A stretch of 14,610 bases of DNA from Candidatus Heimdallarchaeota archaeon (lineage in GTDB: Archaea > Asgardarchaeota > Heimdallarchaeia > JABLTI01), in contig JAGXNT010000048.1 in NCBI GenBank assembly GCA_019894765.1, positions 1 through 14,610 on the forward strand. Reading direction: 5' to 3'. A model generated the notes under the pieces. It did not search any database. It had not been told where the DNA came from and saw only the letters and a list, made by a program, of their open reading frames with translations. The translations under genes and the position numbers were made by a program. Numbering within the stretch: position 1 is the stretch's first letter; every line of letters starts with the position of its first letter. Below are positions 1 through 7,439 of this stretch, in pieces.

Positions 1-74
1 TTTGCTTCTTTGAGTTTTCCTTGAACAATCAACTGATCTACTTTTTTGAGCTGTTTTTCATAGCTGGAAGACAA
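1..74 (-). CDS. TPR-family protein, N-terminal fragment (runs off left edge)
   Basis: Only about 24 codons are inside the window; the rest lies to the left. The frame reads MSSSYEKQLKKVDQLIVQGK then LKEA, which aligns with the N-terminus of the neighbouring TPR gene (FKDIEQLIIQGDFKEA). I place the start at a TTG at 74-72 because GGAG lies 7 nt upstream and because the paralogue has a TTG at the aligned place. A stop codon interrupts the same frame a few codons upstream, and no in-frame ATG is available. The leader between this start and the repeat at 137-170 also resembles the leader of the paralogue, including an AAGGTTTAAATTTTG promoter-like element. The two look like tandem duplicated units. 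A TPR scaffold role is inferred from the paralogue only. Confidence 0.6.
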   Translation of the reverse strand, partial: MSSSYEKQLKKVDQLIVQGKLKEA

Positions 75-111
75 AAGAATTCTCCGAAGAAACACTAAAA
101 CAACTCACTTA

Positions 112-125
112 CAAAATTTAAACCT
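112..125 (-). promoter_or_regulatory. Promoter-like element of the left TPR gene
   Basis: On the minus strand AAGGTTTAAATTTTG lies about 40-50 nt upstream of the proposed TTG start. The paralogous TPR gene has AAGGTTTTTATTTTG at the same place (1923-1936). Conservation between two otherwise diverged leaders supports a TATA-like role. The transcription start has not been shown. Confidence 0.35.
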
Positions 126-136
126 TCTCAAGAAAA

Positions 137-170
137 GAACTGGTGCGGGGGGCACGATTTGAACGCACGA
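137..170 (-). repeat. tRNA-3'-end-like direct repeat, copy 1
   Basis: Copy 1 of a six-member 34-nt repeat. On the minus strand it reads as a T-arm (stem GTGCG / CGTGC around a TTCAAAT loop, two G-T wobbles), then CCCCCGC, A, CCA and GTTC, followed by a T-rich tract. This is the arrangement of tRNA positions 49-76. No matching GCGGGGG acceptor 5' strand is visible to the right, so it is not a complete tRNA gene. It lies 14 nt beyond the stop codon of the TPR gene at 185 and about 60 nt upstream of the start of the left-edge TPR gene. Confidence 0.85.
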
Positions 171-184
171 GGAGCATTCAGGAA

Positions 185-1882
185 TCAAATTTTTAGAGCG
201 AATAGTTTTCGATACTCGATTACTTTCCCTGTTTCTTCATCTTTTACTTCAAGAACTGTTTCTTTGGAAATGCGTTTGATTCCGTTTTCCAACTTTACAT
301 GTTTCAATGTTTCGCTAATAGGAGCTTTCTTCTCTTGAAAGCCTTCCCATTTAGCTATTTGATCAATCAGTTTTTGTTTTTCTACAGTAATTTCTTCTGT
401 GTGTTTTTCCAACCCTTTATCTTTAGAAATAATGAGTGCTTGTGATAATAATTGTAATGCCTTTTGTAGATTAAGTTCAACTAAGGCAATTTGAGATTGC
501 AGTCTTAGTGTATTAATGAGTAAACCATAAAAATGCCCTTTTTCAGCTTTGTTATACAACTTCGTAATATTTTTTTCAATTTCTAATAATATTTCTTTAT
601 TTTCTGAATGTTGTAATTCTCTTAGTAAAAGCTCTGCCAAATTTAGTAAAGCAATAATGGTTAAATCAGGTGTTAATTCTTCCTCTTCAAGCAATTGCTC
701 AAGTAATTGTTCAGCTTCAATCCATTTTCGAATACGGGTATCTGTTTTAAGCATTAATGCAGATGCTAATTTATAGAAATAGTTAACATGTGCATCATTA
801 ACCTCGATAGATATCTGGTGGAAATAATCGACGTACTTTTGTGCTTGTTGTAATTCATTATTTTCAATTGAAGCAGTTATAAGATTAAAAAGTAGTAATG
901 GAAGCATTCGTCTTTTGTCACCAATCTCCTTACATATTTTTAGAGATTTTTTATAATATTTAATTGCTTGATCAAATTCATTTTTTAAGTGGTAAATATA
1001 GCCTATAGCATTCAATAATACTTGGCTGAATGCATCTTCTTTCCTACTATTTTCAGCTTTCAGATAGAATTCCAATGCTTTATCTAACTCAAAGATGTTT
1101 TGATAGAAAAGACCAAAATCTCCATAAATCCATTTAAGATCTCGTTGTGAACCACTGGCTTCAACAAATGAAATGCTTTTCTCGAAAAATTCCAGTGATT
1201 GTGTATAATCATATTTTGATGATCTATATAACACCCCAAACCAGTGATAAATTCGTGCAATTTCTTGTTTATTGCTTATTTCTTCAGCTAAGACAAGAGC
1301 TTGGTTATAATGTTCTTCTGCTTCTTCAAAATTATTCCCAAATTGGTAAATAATACCAATGGTTGTTAAGATATAGCATAATAATTGATTATTTTCACTT
1401 TTTTGAGCTGATAAATAAGCTTGTTGAAAATATTCAATTGCTTCATCATATTCGCCCCTTATGTAAGGGATTATCCCCAAATTCATTAAATGTATAGTAT
1501 TTCGCTTAGCTAAAGCTTTTGCAGGTAATTTATGAAAAGATGGAAGTAAATGTCCGCACTTTTCGTTAAGAACGATAGATTCTTCGAGCTGTCCAATTCG
1601 CCAGAAAGTAATTGCTTGTTGGAGAAGCGTATCTAAATTGATTAATTGTAACTCTTTTTTCTTTATAATTTTTAGAATTGATTCAATTCGATCTAAGGCT
1701 TTTTTGTAATCTCCCATGTGATTATAGATTTCAGCTTGGTACAACCAACAAGTGAGCTTATCTTCTTTACAAATTTCTTTAATTTTCTCTAATTTAACAA
1801 GTGAATCTTGTGCTTCTTTGAAATCTCCTTGAATGATTAGTTGCTCGATATCTTTAAACTTGCTTTTTGGAATAGAAGGCAA
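185..1882 (-). CDS. Tetratricopeptide-repeat (TPR) protein, 565 aa
   Basis: An all-helical, probably cytoplasmic protein made almost wholly of TPR units of about 34-40 residues. Recognisable helix pairs include GDYKKALDRIESILK, GEYDEAIEYFQQAY, NNFEEAEEHYNQALVLAEE, FELDKALEFYLKAEN, NEFDQAIKYYKKSLKI and LQKALQLLSQAL. Such proteins are scaffolds for protein contacts; the partner is unknown. The open frame extends upstream to 1981, but its first 33 codons are the translated repeat copy 2 and leader, ending in GGSF. I therefore choose the TTG at 1882-1880 (MPSIPKSKFKDIEQ), preceded by GGGGGAAG, which matches the TTG start of the paralogue at the left edge. The C-terminal tail IEYRKLFALKI is repeated in a remnant at 8441-8620, so it is a family feature. 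The gene is alone between repeat copies 1 and 2. No enzymatic domain is visible. Confidence 0.85.
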   Translation of the reverse strand: MPSIPKSKFKDIEQLIIQGDFKEAQDSLVKLEKIKEICKEDKLTCWLYQAEIYNHMGDYKKALDRIESILKIIKKKELQLINLDTLLQQAITFWRIGQLEESIVLNEKCGHLLPSFHKLPAKALAKRNTIHLMNLGIIPYIRGEYDEAIEYFQQAYLSAQKSENNQLLCYILTTIGIIYQFGNNFEEAEEHYNQALVLAEEISNKQEIARIYHWFGVLYRSSKYDYTQSLEFFEKSISFVEASGSQRDLKWIYGDFGLFYQNIFELDKALEFYLKAENSRKEDAFSQVLLNAIGYIYHLKNEFDQAIKYYKKSLKICKEIGDKRRMLPLLLFNLITASIENNELQQAQKYVDYFHQISIEVNDAHVNYFYKLASALMLKTDTRIRKWIEAEQLLEQLLEEEELTPDLTIIALLNLAELLLRELQHSENKEILLEIEKNITKLYNKAEKGHFYGLLINTLRLQSQIALVELNLQKALQLLSQALIISKDKGLEKHTEEITVEKQKLIDQIAKWEGFQEKKAPISETLKHVKLENGIKRISKETVLEVKDEETGKVIEYRKLFALKI

Positions 1883-1922
1883 AAAACTTCCCCCGAAAGA
1901 TATGCTAAAACAAACTAATTTC

Positions 1923-1936
1923 CAAAATAAAAACCT
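1923..1936 (-). promoter_or_regulatory. Promoter-like element of the 565-aa TPR gene
   Basis: On the minus strand AAGGTTTTTATTTTG lies about 45 nt upstream of the TTG start, just downstream of repeat copy 2. It is matched by AAGGTTTAAATTTTG in the paralogue leader (112-125). This fits an archaeal TATA element giving a leader of roughly 20-25 nt with the GGGGGAAG ribosome site. This is inference from position and paralogue conservation. Confidence 0.35.
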
Positions 1937-1951
1937 TTTCGACAAAAGAAA

Positions 1952-1983
1952 GAACTGGTGCGGGGGGCACGATTGGAGCACAT
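1952..1983 (-). repeat. tRNA-3'-end-like direct repeat, copy 2
   Basis: Identical to copy 1 over GAACTGGTGCGGGGGGCACG, then diverging (GATTGGAGCACAT instead of GATTTGAACGCACGA), so the T-arm half is degraded. It lies between the divergent TPR gene and the plus-strand gene starting at 2118. On the minus strand the CCA is followed by GTTCTTTCTTTTG, a T-rich tract shared with copy 5. Confidence 0.85.
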
Positions 1984-2117
1984 ATTGAGAGGTAAAACAG
2001 TTATTTTCTCATATAAGAGAGAAGATATTCTTAATAAATAGTAATAAGGCTTATGATATTATGTAAACCAATTGAGAATATATCTAAAAAATGATTAGAA
2101 AAAAGTGAGGGAACAGA

Positions 2118-3017
2118 ATGAAAATAGAAACATGCAGATTTTTTAATGCAGAAGCAAAGAGTAAAATTAATCTTATTGAATTTCTGAAAAGTAATTTTGA
2201 GCAAACTGATTCAGTAATTAAATACTTCAACAAACTAAAACCAAACAAATTAGGAAAATACTTACAAGGTTTTCAAAAAAGATTAAAGGATGAAATAAGA
2301 GATTTTCAATGCGATATTGATCTGATTAATTTCCAAACGATAGAACAAAATCTAACAATATTGAATAAATATCCTGAACTTGAAAAAACAATTAGTGCTT
2401 TTATATGGAAGTTACTTGAACTCCCAGAAGGTCTGAATACTACCGAGAAAGAAATTGAAATTCGATATTTTAATGTCAGGAAAGCATCAAGTCATCTCTC
2501 CTATTATAGAGTCAAAGCAATTGAAGATATATTTGGAAAAGAAGAAGCTAACCAATTATACAAAAAAATTGTTGGGTATTTGATCGAAGAACAGAAAGAA
2601 CAAAATCCTCCGGAAATACATGATAACCCAAGAAAGGTAACAAGAATTAATTCAAGAGAGCGTATTATGAAACAATATCGTGAATTAGGGGTAGGAGACT
2701 TTACAATTGTTATTTACGATGATTTTAAAGAACTTTACAAATTTGATAGGTGTATTGTTCATGAAGTTCTCAAAGAGTTTAACGACCCAGATATCGCTTA
2801 TCTTAGCTCTTGTTATAATAGAGATCACCCAAGTAGTAATGAAGGACATACCATTATCATGAGAAAAACACAAACACTCCATCATAGTAATTTTTGCGAC
2901 GAACTTTATTGGAATAACGTAGTGCATCCTAATGCAGAGCAACCAACAATAGAATTTATAGAAAAATTGAGTAAAGAAGATCCAAATAAATTAATTCAGG
3001 AATTTGAAAGTAAATAA
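2118..3017 (+). CDS. L-2-amino-thiazoline-4-carboxylate hydrolase-like protein, 299 aa
   Basis: The C-terminal half resembles the L-2-amino-thiazoline-4-carboxylic acid (ATC) hydrolase family. The pattern is a Cys (C212), then PDIAYLSSCYNRD with C232 and D236, then MRKTQTLHHSNFCDELYW with T251, T253, C260 and D261. A preceding segment YYRVKAIEDIFGKEEANQLY (129-148) also fits the family. In pseudomonads the named enzyme opens the thiazoline ring of ATC on the way to cysteine, but most homologues are uncharacterised, so the substrate here is unknown. The N-terminal 110 residues are helical and unrecognised, making the protein longer than a minimal family member. No signal peptide or membrane segment is visible, so it should be cytoplasmic. 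ATG at 2118 is preceded by GTGAGGGAAC. The gene stands alone between repeat copies 2 and 3, and its TAA is separated from copy 3 by one base. Confidence 0.55.
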   Translation: MKIETCRFFNAEAKSKINLIEFLKSNFEQTDSVIKYFNKLKPNKLGKYLQGFQKRLKDEIRDFQCDIDLINFQTIEQNLTILNKYPELEKTISAFIWKLLELPEGLNTTEKEIEIRYFNVRKASSHLSYYRVKAIEDIFGKEEANQLYKKIVGYLIEEQKEQNPPEIHDNPRKVTRINSRERIMKQYRELGVGDFTIVIYDDFKELYKFDRCIVHEVLKEFNDPDIAYLSSCYNRDHPSSNEGHTIIMRKTQTLHHSNFCDELYWNNVVHPNAEQPTIEFIEKLSKEDPNKLIQEFESK

Positions 3018-3018
3018 G

Positions 3019-3052
3019 GAACTGGTGCGGGGGGCACGATTTGAACGCGCGG
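3019..3052 (-). repeat. tRNA-3'-end-like direct repeat, copy 3
   Basis: GAACTGGTGCGGGGGGCACGATTTGAACGCGCGG on the plus strand. It begins one base after the stop codon of the plus-strand gene 2118-3017 and is entered from the right by a start-less minus-strand reading frame. It differs from copy 1 only at the right-hand end. No complete tRNA is associated. Confidence 0.85.
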
Positions 3053-3129
3053 CATTCTTTTTTATAAGCTTAGCACTTAAATGATTCTTTGTTTCCATAA
3101 AATTAGCAAAATCCTTAATTTCTTCAACA
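3053..3129 (-). pseudogene. Possible C-terminal remnant of an unknown minus-strand gene
   Basis: A minus-strand frame opens after a TAA near 3130 and reads PYVEEIKDFANFMETKNHLS then AKLIKKN before entering repeat copy 3. It continues through the repeat as ARSNRAPRTSS. Composition looks protein-like, but there is no ribosome site, and the only in-frame ATG (3097) would give a very short product. A second frame starting at an ATG at 3178 (MSTFTIYKLSTLEFN) could be the frameshifted upstream part. I do not recognise the family. It may be chance. Confidence 0.25.
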
Positions 3130-3150
3130 TAAGGTTAAATTCCAATGTAG

Positions 3151-3166
3151 ACAATTTATAAATTGT
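3151..3166. promoter_or_regulatory. Perfect 16-bp palindrome containing a TATA-like core
   Basis: ACAATTTATAAATTGT equals its own reverse complement. The central TTTATAAA would work as a TATA element in either direction, and the flanks could form a protein-binding dyad. It lies in the 165-nt gap between repeat copy 3 and the 3' end of the ABC operon, so no clear downstream gene is served. Palindromes of this base composition can arise by chance. Confidence 0.3.
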
Positions 3167-3217
3167 AAATGTACTCATGAGCGTTTTTTGAAAACAAATA
3201 TTTCTTTCAACAATATC

Positions 3218-3907
3218 TTATAGCTTTTTTAGAATCCCATAATCCAACAAGTATCTTTTCTTAAAGTATTGTTTTACTTTAACATCGTGACTTACAGCAA
3301 TGACAGTTATGTTCTTTTTTCGTAAAGCCTTTATTTGTTCCCAAACAATGGTTTTGTTTTCTTCATCTAAAGAACCAGTAGGTTCATCTAGTAAGAGCAG
3401 ATCAATATTTTTTACTAATAGCGAAACTAAAGCCACTCTTTGGCGCTCACCAGCACTTAAGCTTTTAGGTAAAAGATTAGAGAACTGCATGATTTCAAAT
3501 TCTTCGAGTAGACTTTCTGCGTTTTCTTTAGCTGTTTGTAAACCAACGCCTGTCAATCCTGCTTGAAATTCGATGAACTCTTTTACTGAAACTTGAGGAT
3601 GAAGAAATGGTGTTTGAAATAGAAAACCAATTCTTTTTCTAACAGCATAGATTTTTTCTCTAGAACTATCTGGTGATAGGTTTTTATCAAAAATTATTCG
3701 TTGTCCTTTTGTTTGGTGAATAATTGCAGAAATTATTTGTAAGAGTGTTGTTTTTCCAGAACCAGATGGACCATTGATTAAACAATACTCCCCTTTCTTT
3801 ACTTCGAGATTAACATCTTTTAAAATTGGTAGTGAAACATCATTTTGCTTTTTCGAATTAGAATTTTCAAAACTAAATTTTATATTTTGCAATGAAACAA
3901 TTACCAT
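3218..3907 (-). CDS. ABC transporter ATP-binding protein, MacB/LolD type, 229 aa
   Basis: A cytoplasmic ATPase powering the FtsX-type permease upstream. Visible motifs are Walker A GPSGSGKTT (46-54), Q-loop FLFQTPFLHP (Q98), signature SLSAGERQR (LSAGE at 150-154, a mild variant of LSGGQ), Walker B LLLLDEPTGSLD (170-181) and the switch histidine in VSHD (H207). All catalytic residues are present. The ATG at 3907-3905 overlaps the 3' end of the preceding ATPase by 7 nt and has a strong AGGAGG site, so the two are translationally coupled. It aligns with the C-terminal ATPase half of the fused protein at 10966-12627 (shared HP after the Q-loop). It probably forms a heterodimer with the 239-aa ATPase. 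Substrate unknown. Confidence 0.9.
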   Translation of the reverse strand: MVIVSLQNIKFSFENSNSKKQNDVSLPILKDVNLEVKKGEYCLINGPSGSGKTTLLQIISAIIHQTKGQRIIFDKNLSPDSSREKIYAVRKRIGFLFQTPFLHPQVSVKEFIEFQAGLTGVGLQTAKENAESLLEEFEIMQFSNLLPKSLSAGERQRVALVSLLVKNIDLLLLDEPTGSLDEENKTIVWEQIKALRKKNITVIAVSHDVKVKQYFKKRYLLDYGILKKL

Positions 3908-4620
3908 TTGTGTATCCTCCTATCTTTAATCTCGTAAGTGGGATGTGATTGAAGAATCGATTGATCATGAGTAGAAACGATGATGAGACTATTCACTTCC
4001 TGTTGGATTTTCCCAAGGAGAGAGAGAATCATGGTTTTATTTTTACCATCTAATTGTGCAGTAGGTTCATCGCAAATCAAAATTGTAGGCTCAAAAATTA
4101 TGCTACAAGCAAGAGCAAGACGACGCATCTCACCACCTGACAAAGTTATAGTTTGTTGATTAAGCAATTTAGTTAATCCTAAAGTTGAAGCATGAGATTT
4201 AATCCGTTTTTTCCGTTCTTCGCGTTGAAGAGATGTGTAAAGTAGCAATGAATAATCAAGATTTTTCTCAACACTCAATAATAGTGAAAGATATCTTGCT
4301 GGAAATTGATCCATATAACCAATTGTTTGTAAAAACTGGTTCTTCTCCTTTCCCTTTAATAATGGAATTGCTTTATCATTCAAAAGGAGCTCCCCAGCAC
4401 TTAATGGTTCAATGCCCATAATCATTTTTAATAGAGTTGTTTTACCTGAACCTGAAGGACCAACAATAAAATTTAGATCCTTAGAATTCATTTCAAAATA
4501 AGCACCTGCAAATAAAGCAATATTTACTTCCTCTTTTGAAGGATGTGGAAAGATTTTTGTCAACTCAATTGCAGATAATTTAAATTTTGTAATTTTCTTC
4601 TTTATTTCTGTTTTCGTCAT
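3901..4620 (-). CDS. ABC transporter ATP-binding protein, MacB/LolD type, 239 aa
   Basis: Second ATPase of the same operon. Motifs are Walker A GPSGSGKTT (54-62), Q-loop GYMDQFPARY (Q105), signature LSGGEMRRLALA (LSGGE at 160-164), Walker B LICDEPTAQLD (181-191) and switch histidine VSTHD (H218). The Cys before the catalytic Asp-Glu (CDEPT) and the DQFP at the Q-loop are also found in the N-terminal half of the fused ATPase at 10966-12627, so this subunit corresponds to that half. ATG at 4620-4618 is preceded by GAGGGAT. It starts 16 nt after the permease stop and overlaps the next ATPase gene by 7 nt. The likely role is one half of an ATPase heterodimer driving an FtsX-type permease. Confidence 0.9.
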   Translation of the reverse strand: MTKTEIKKKITKFKLSAIELTKIFPHPSKEEVNIALFAGAYFEMNSKDLNFIVGPSGSGKTTLLKMIMGIEPLSAGELLLNDKAIPLLKGKEKNQFLQTIGYMDQFPARYLSLLLSVEKNLDYSLLLYTSLQREERKKRIKSHASTLGLTKLLNQQTITLSGGEMRRLALACSIIFEPTILICDEPTAQLDGKNKTMILSLLGKIQQEVNSLIIVSTHDQSILQSHPTYEIKDRRIHKW

Positions 4621-4636
4621 TGTAATCCCTCTTTAT

Positions 4637-7363
4637 TCACTCCGGATGCCTGTAGATTCTACTAAGATTAATTGAATGATAGCGTATATACTGAAGCATA
4701 TTTTGTATAATTATAAGTACAATATAAAGAATAAAGAGAATTGAAACATACAAAACAGTACTGCCTTGTATGGCTGAAATTGACAATGAAATTAAACCAC
4801 CATAAATTTTTGTGGAGATAAGGAATGCCGCTATAAAATTTATTATAAAAACAATCATCAAAGAACTAAAAAGAATAGCTGATTCAACTAACTGATAATT
4901 AATGAGTGTTTTTCGATAATCAGAAACCATACCAATAAAACCTAATGTTTTTGTTTTTGGATCAGTTGATAATTCATCCAGATGCTGGTAAAAGTATTGA
5001 GCAAGAAATAGGATAACCAGTAACTCAAATAGAATCACTAATGGCATTAGCAAAACAAGTCTAATGCCTTCAAAGACTAAAGAATCAATAGTTCTAATAC
5101 TTTCAAAGGATGACTCTAAATTCTTCAAATGTGGGATAAGATAATTTACTGTTGAATTAATCTTTGTTCGATGTACATTTGTATAAAAATAGAAATTGTA
5201 TTTACTTTTATTGTTAAGTAGTAAGAGTGATTCTAGTTTTGTTTGTGGTAAAATTATTACTAGATCCCTATTTGTTTTAAAACGATTACAAATACCTGGC
5301 CAATCATAAATAAAACCATTAATATCCAAAGTGCTGTTATCAATGAATTCTAAAGTGTCGTTGATTGTAAAACCCAAGCTTTTGAATTTTTCACTAACAT
5401 ATATAACACTTGAATTATGAAAATCGATGCTTCCTTCACTCAACCAATGCCATTTTTTCCAAGATTCGTAGAATGCGAAATAATCATCATTACTAATTCC
5501 ATTTATTAAATAACTGGCATTATTAATTTCTGTTTTAATTATTGTCCGGTTGTTGAAAGGTGAATATTTGTCATAATGGCTATATAAAACAGATGTGTAA
5601 TCTCTAATCTCTGAATAATTACCTAAAAAGTAATCAAGTGATGTATTGTTAGCTAAATCGTGTGTATTAATGACTATTTCCGCTCCATTAGAAGCAATAA
5701 AATTTGCATTATATGACTCTGCAGTAAAAGAGGAATAAAATAATATAGAACTGATGAAGGCTATAATGATTGTATAGAGAAAGAGTTTCTTTAACATATC
5801 TTTCTGATTTAGTTTAAATAAAATAAATATCTTAGATATTGGTTTATTTTTTCTTAATTTTCTTTTATTGATTATTTTTAAAATCCCCTTAATAATAAAT
5901 CGCATTGAAAAATAAATAATTATACTAACAATTGTTGCTACAACTATAATGAGTAGTTCAAGAAGTGTTGCAAAAAAATCAAATCGATTTAAAAACCATA
6001 TGAATAGAAGAATGGGTAAAACTATGTATGATATTTTTTTTAATTTTGTAATCTTAAAGAAGGGTTGATAATCTTCAGAAACAATTCCGTTTTTAATTAA
6101 CCTTTGAAGGTAAAAGTGGAAATCAATATTAACAGCAAGAGTAATTAAAAACAAAATTACAGGACAAATAATCAAACCAGCTGTAATACTGCTATCAAAA
6201 ACAAAGCTAGTACTAAAGAGTGTTTGTAATCTAATAAATGGATAGATAAATATAGAAACTAATAAACAAGAACCAAATGTGACAATAAAACTTTCAATGA
6301 CATACAGTAAAACATATTTCTTCCAAGAAAACCCACTGAGAAAGATTCTCAATTCCTTATTAGTATCTCGTTTCTTGATTTTCGCAATAGTTTGAATTAT
6401 AATAAAAATTGATAATGACCAAACAGTGAATTGTATTATTCTTAAAAAGGAGTAAACATAATAAACAAAATTAAACATTAGTGTACTTTCAGGATCTTCA
6501 ACATATTGCAAGTAGCTATTATATAAATTATTAATTTGAATTTCCGGGTCAAGTGAGCTCAGCTCTTCATAAATATCATTTGCAAAAGATTTGATTTTCC
6601 TAGGAGAATCAATTGACCAGTACATAATGTCTTCTTGAAATTGTGTGAATTTTACATAAGATCTAAATGTCCATGATTCTATATATGATGAGTAAATAGA
6701 AGATAGTTTAGTTAAAGGTAAAAAGATAATATTATAGACATTATATAAGTAGTGATACTCAATAAAATCTTGATAAAAGTGAGGGAATAAATTGTTCAAG
6801 GAGCTTTGATTTACACAATCTGTTATTTTGAGAGTAAACGTGTGATTAACTATGGTATCAGTGAACAAGTAATCCCCTGAAAAAAAACTGGAATCATTTG
6901 ATAATATATATGCCTCCGCATCCAGATTTTTAACTGAAATATCAGCAAGCTTCGCAAAGAGATTTGCATCAATTCCATAGAGGGTTGTGCTATTATCTGT
7001 TAATGTAAAATTGTTGCCAAAAACATCCTGATCTATTATTGAACCAATTTCTTCAACTTCAAATAATTTATAATTTTTCATCGAAGATTTTTCAATGGCT
7101 GAATTAAAACTATTAAGAAAATCAATTGAGTCGGATACTCCTCCCAAATAAATATCTGGAAATCCTTCTATATCATATTCACCAAGAAAATAGCTGATAG
7201 AGCCGTTTTTGAAATTTTGAAAATACTTACTTAAATTATGCGGATTAGCAATTTGTGGGACAAATAATACTGTAATAGAAGAGATTAGTAGTAAACTGAA
7301 GATAACTATTGCTTTAAAAATGTCTTTTCGTTTTTCTAGAAGTTGGTAAATTATTAAAACCAT
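4637..7363 (-). CDS. Large FtsX/MacB-like ABC transporter permease, 908 aa
   Basis: A membrane protein with about ten predicted helices. One N-terminal helix (about 17-37) is followed by a roughly 265-residue outside domain and a cluster of helices (about 298-325, 351-377, 392-410, 444-460, 465-487). Helix 527-546 then leads to a second, roughly 220-residue outside domain, and three final helices lie near 768-790, 826-849 and 865-890. This double FtsX-core layout with large ectodomains is that of LolC/E- and MacB-like mechanotransmission systems, which act on substrates outside the membrane rather than pumping small solutes. Both ectodomains carry many Asn-X-Ser/Thr sites, consistent with archaeal surface glycosylation. 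The frame can be extended to a GTG at 7372, but that start sits inside AAAGGAGTG. The ATG at 7363-7361 has the ribosome site at correct spacing and is preferred. Confidence 0.85.
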   Translation of the reverse strand: MVLIIYQLLEKRKDIFKAIVIFSLLLISSITVLFVPQIANPHNLSKYFQNFKNGSISYFLGEYDIEGFPDIYLGGVSDSIDFLNSFNSAIEKSSMKNYKLFEVEEIGSIIDQDVFGNNFTLTDNSTTLYGIDANLFAKLADISVKNLDAEAYILSNDSSFFSGDYLFTDTIVNHTFTLKITDCVNQSSLNNLFPHFYQDFIEYHYLYNVYNIIFLPLTKLSSIYSSYIESWTFRSYVKFTQFQEDIMYWSIDSPRKIKSFANDIYEELSSLDPEIQINNLYNSYLQYVEDPESTLMFNFVYYVYSFLRIIQFTVWSLSIFIIIQTIAKIKKRDTNKELRIFLSGFSWKKYVLLYVIESFIVTFGSCLLVSIFIYPFIRLQTLFSTSFVFDSSITAGLIICPVILFLITLAVNIDFHFYLQRLIKNGIVSEDYQPFFKITKLKKISYIVLPILLFIWFLNRFDFFATLLELLIIVVATIVSIIIYFSMRFIIKGILKIINKRKLRKNKPISKIFILFKLNQKDMLKKLFLYTIIIAFISSILFYSSFTAESYNANFIASNGAEIVINTHDLANNTSLDYFLGNYSEIRDYTSVLYSHYDKYSPFNNRTIIKTEINNASYLINGISNDDYFAFYESWKKWHWLSEGSIDFHNSSVIYVSEKFKSLGFTINDTLEFIDNSTLDINGFIYDWPGICNRFKTNRDLVIILPQTKLESLLLLNNKSKYNFYFYTNVHRTKINSTVNYLIPHLKNLESSFESIRTIDSLVFEGIRLVLLMPLVILFELLVILFLAQYFYQHLDELSTDPKTKTLGFIGMVSDYRKTLINYQLVESAILFSSLMIVFIINFIAAFLISTKIYGGLISLSISAIQGSTVLYVSILFILYIVLIIIQNMLQYIRYHSINLSRIYRHPE

Positions 7364-7415
7364 ATTTATCACTCCTTTACTCTTTCCATATTATTTCTTC
7401 TTTTATTGAATTTAG

Positions 7416-7423
7416 AAAAAAAA
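7416..7423 (-). terminator. Oligo-T stop after the 186-aa gene
   Basis: Eight consecutive T residues on the minus strand begin 16 nt past the TAG of the 186-aa gene and precede the permease. Archaeal transcription often ends at such tracts, so this could attenuate transcription between a more abundant secreted protein and the transporter. No stem precedes it. Confidence 0.35.
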
Positions 7424-7439
7424 GTAGAGTATGAAAACT

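Noticed and set aside
137..170. Complete tRNA gene at a repeat copy
   Set aside because: Only the T-arm, acceptor 3' strand and CCA are present. No GCGGGGG acceptor start, D-arm or anticodon arm was found within the distance needed on the right of any copy.
7370..7372. GTG start for the 908-aa permease
   Set aside because: It overlaps the AAAGGAGTG ribosome site; the ATG at 7363 has proper spacing.
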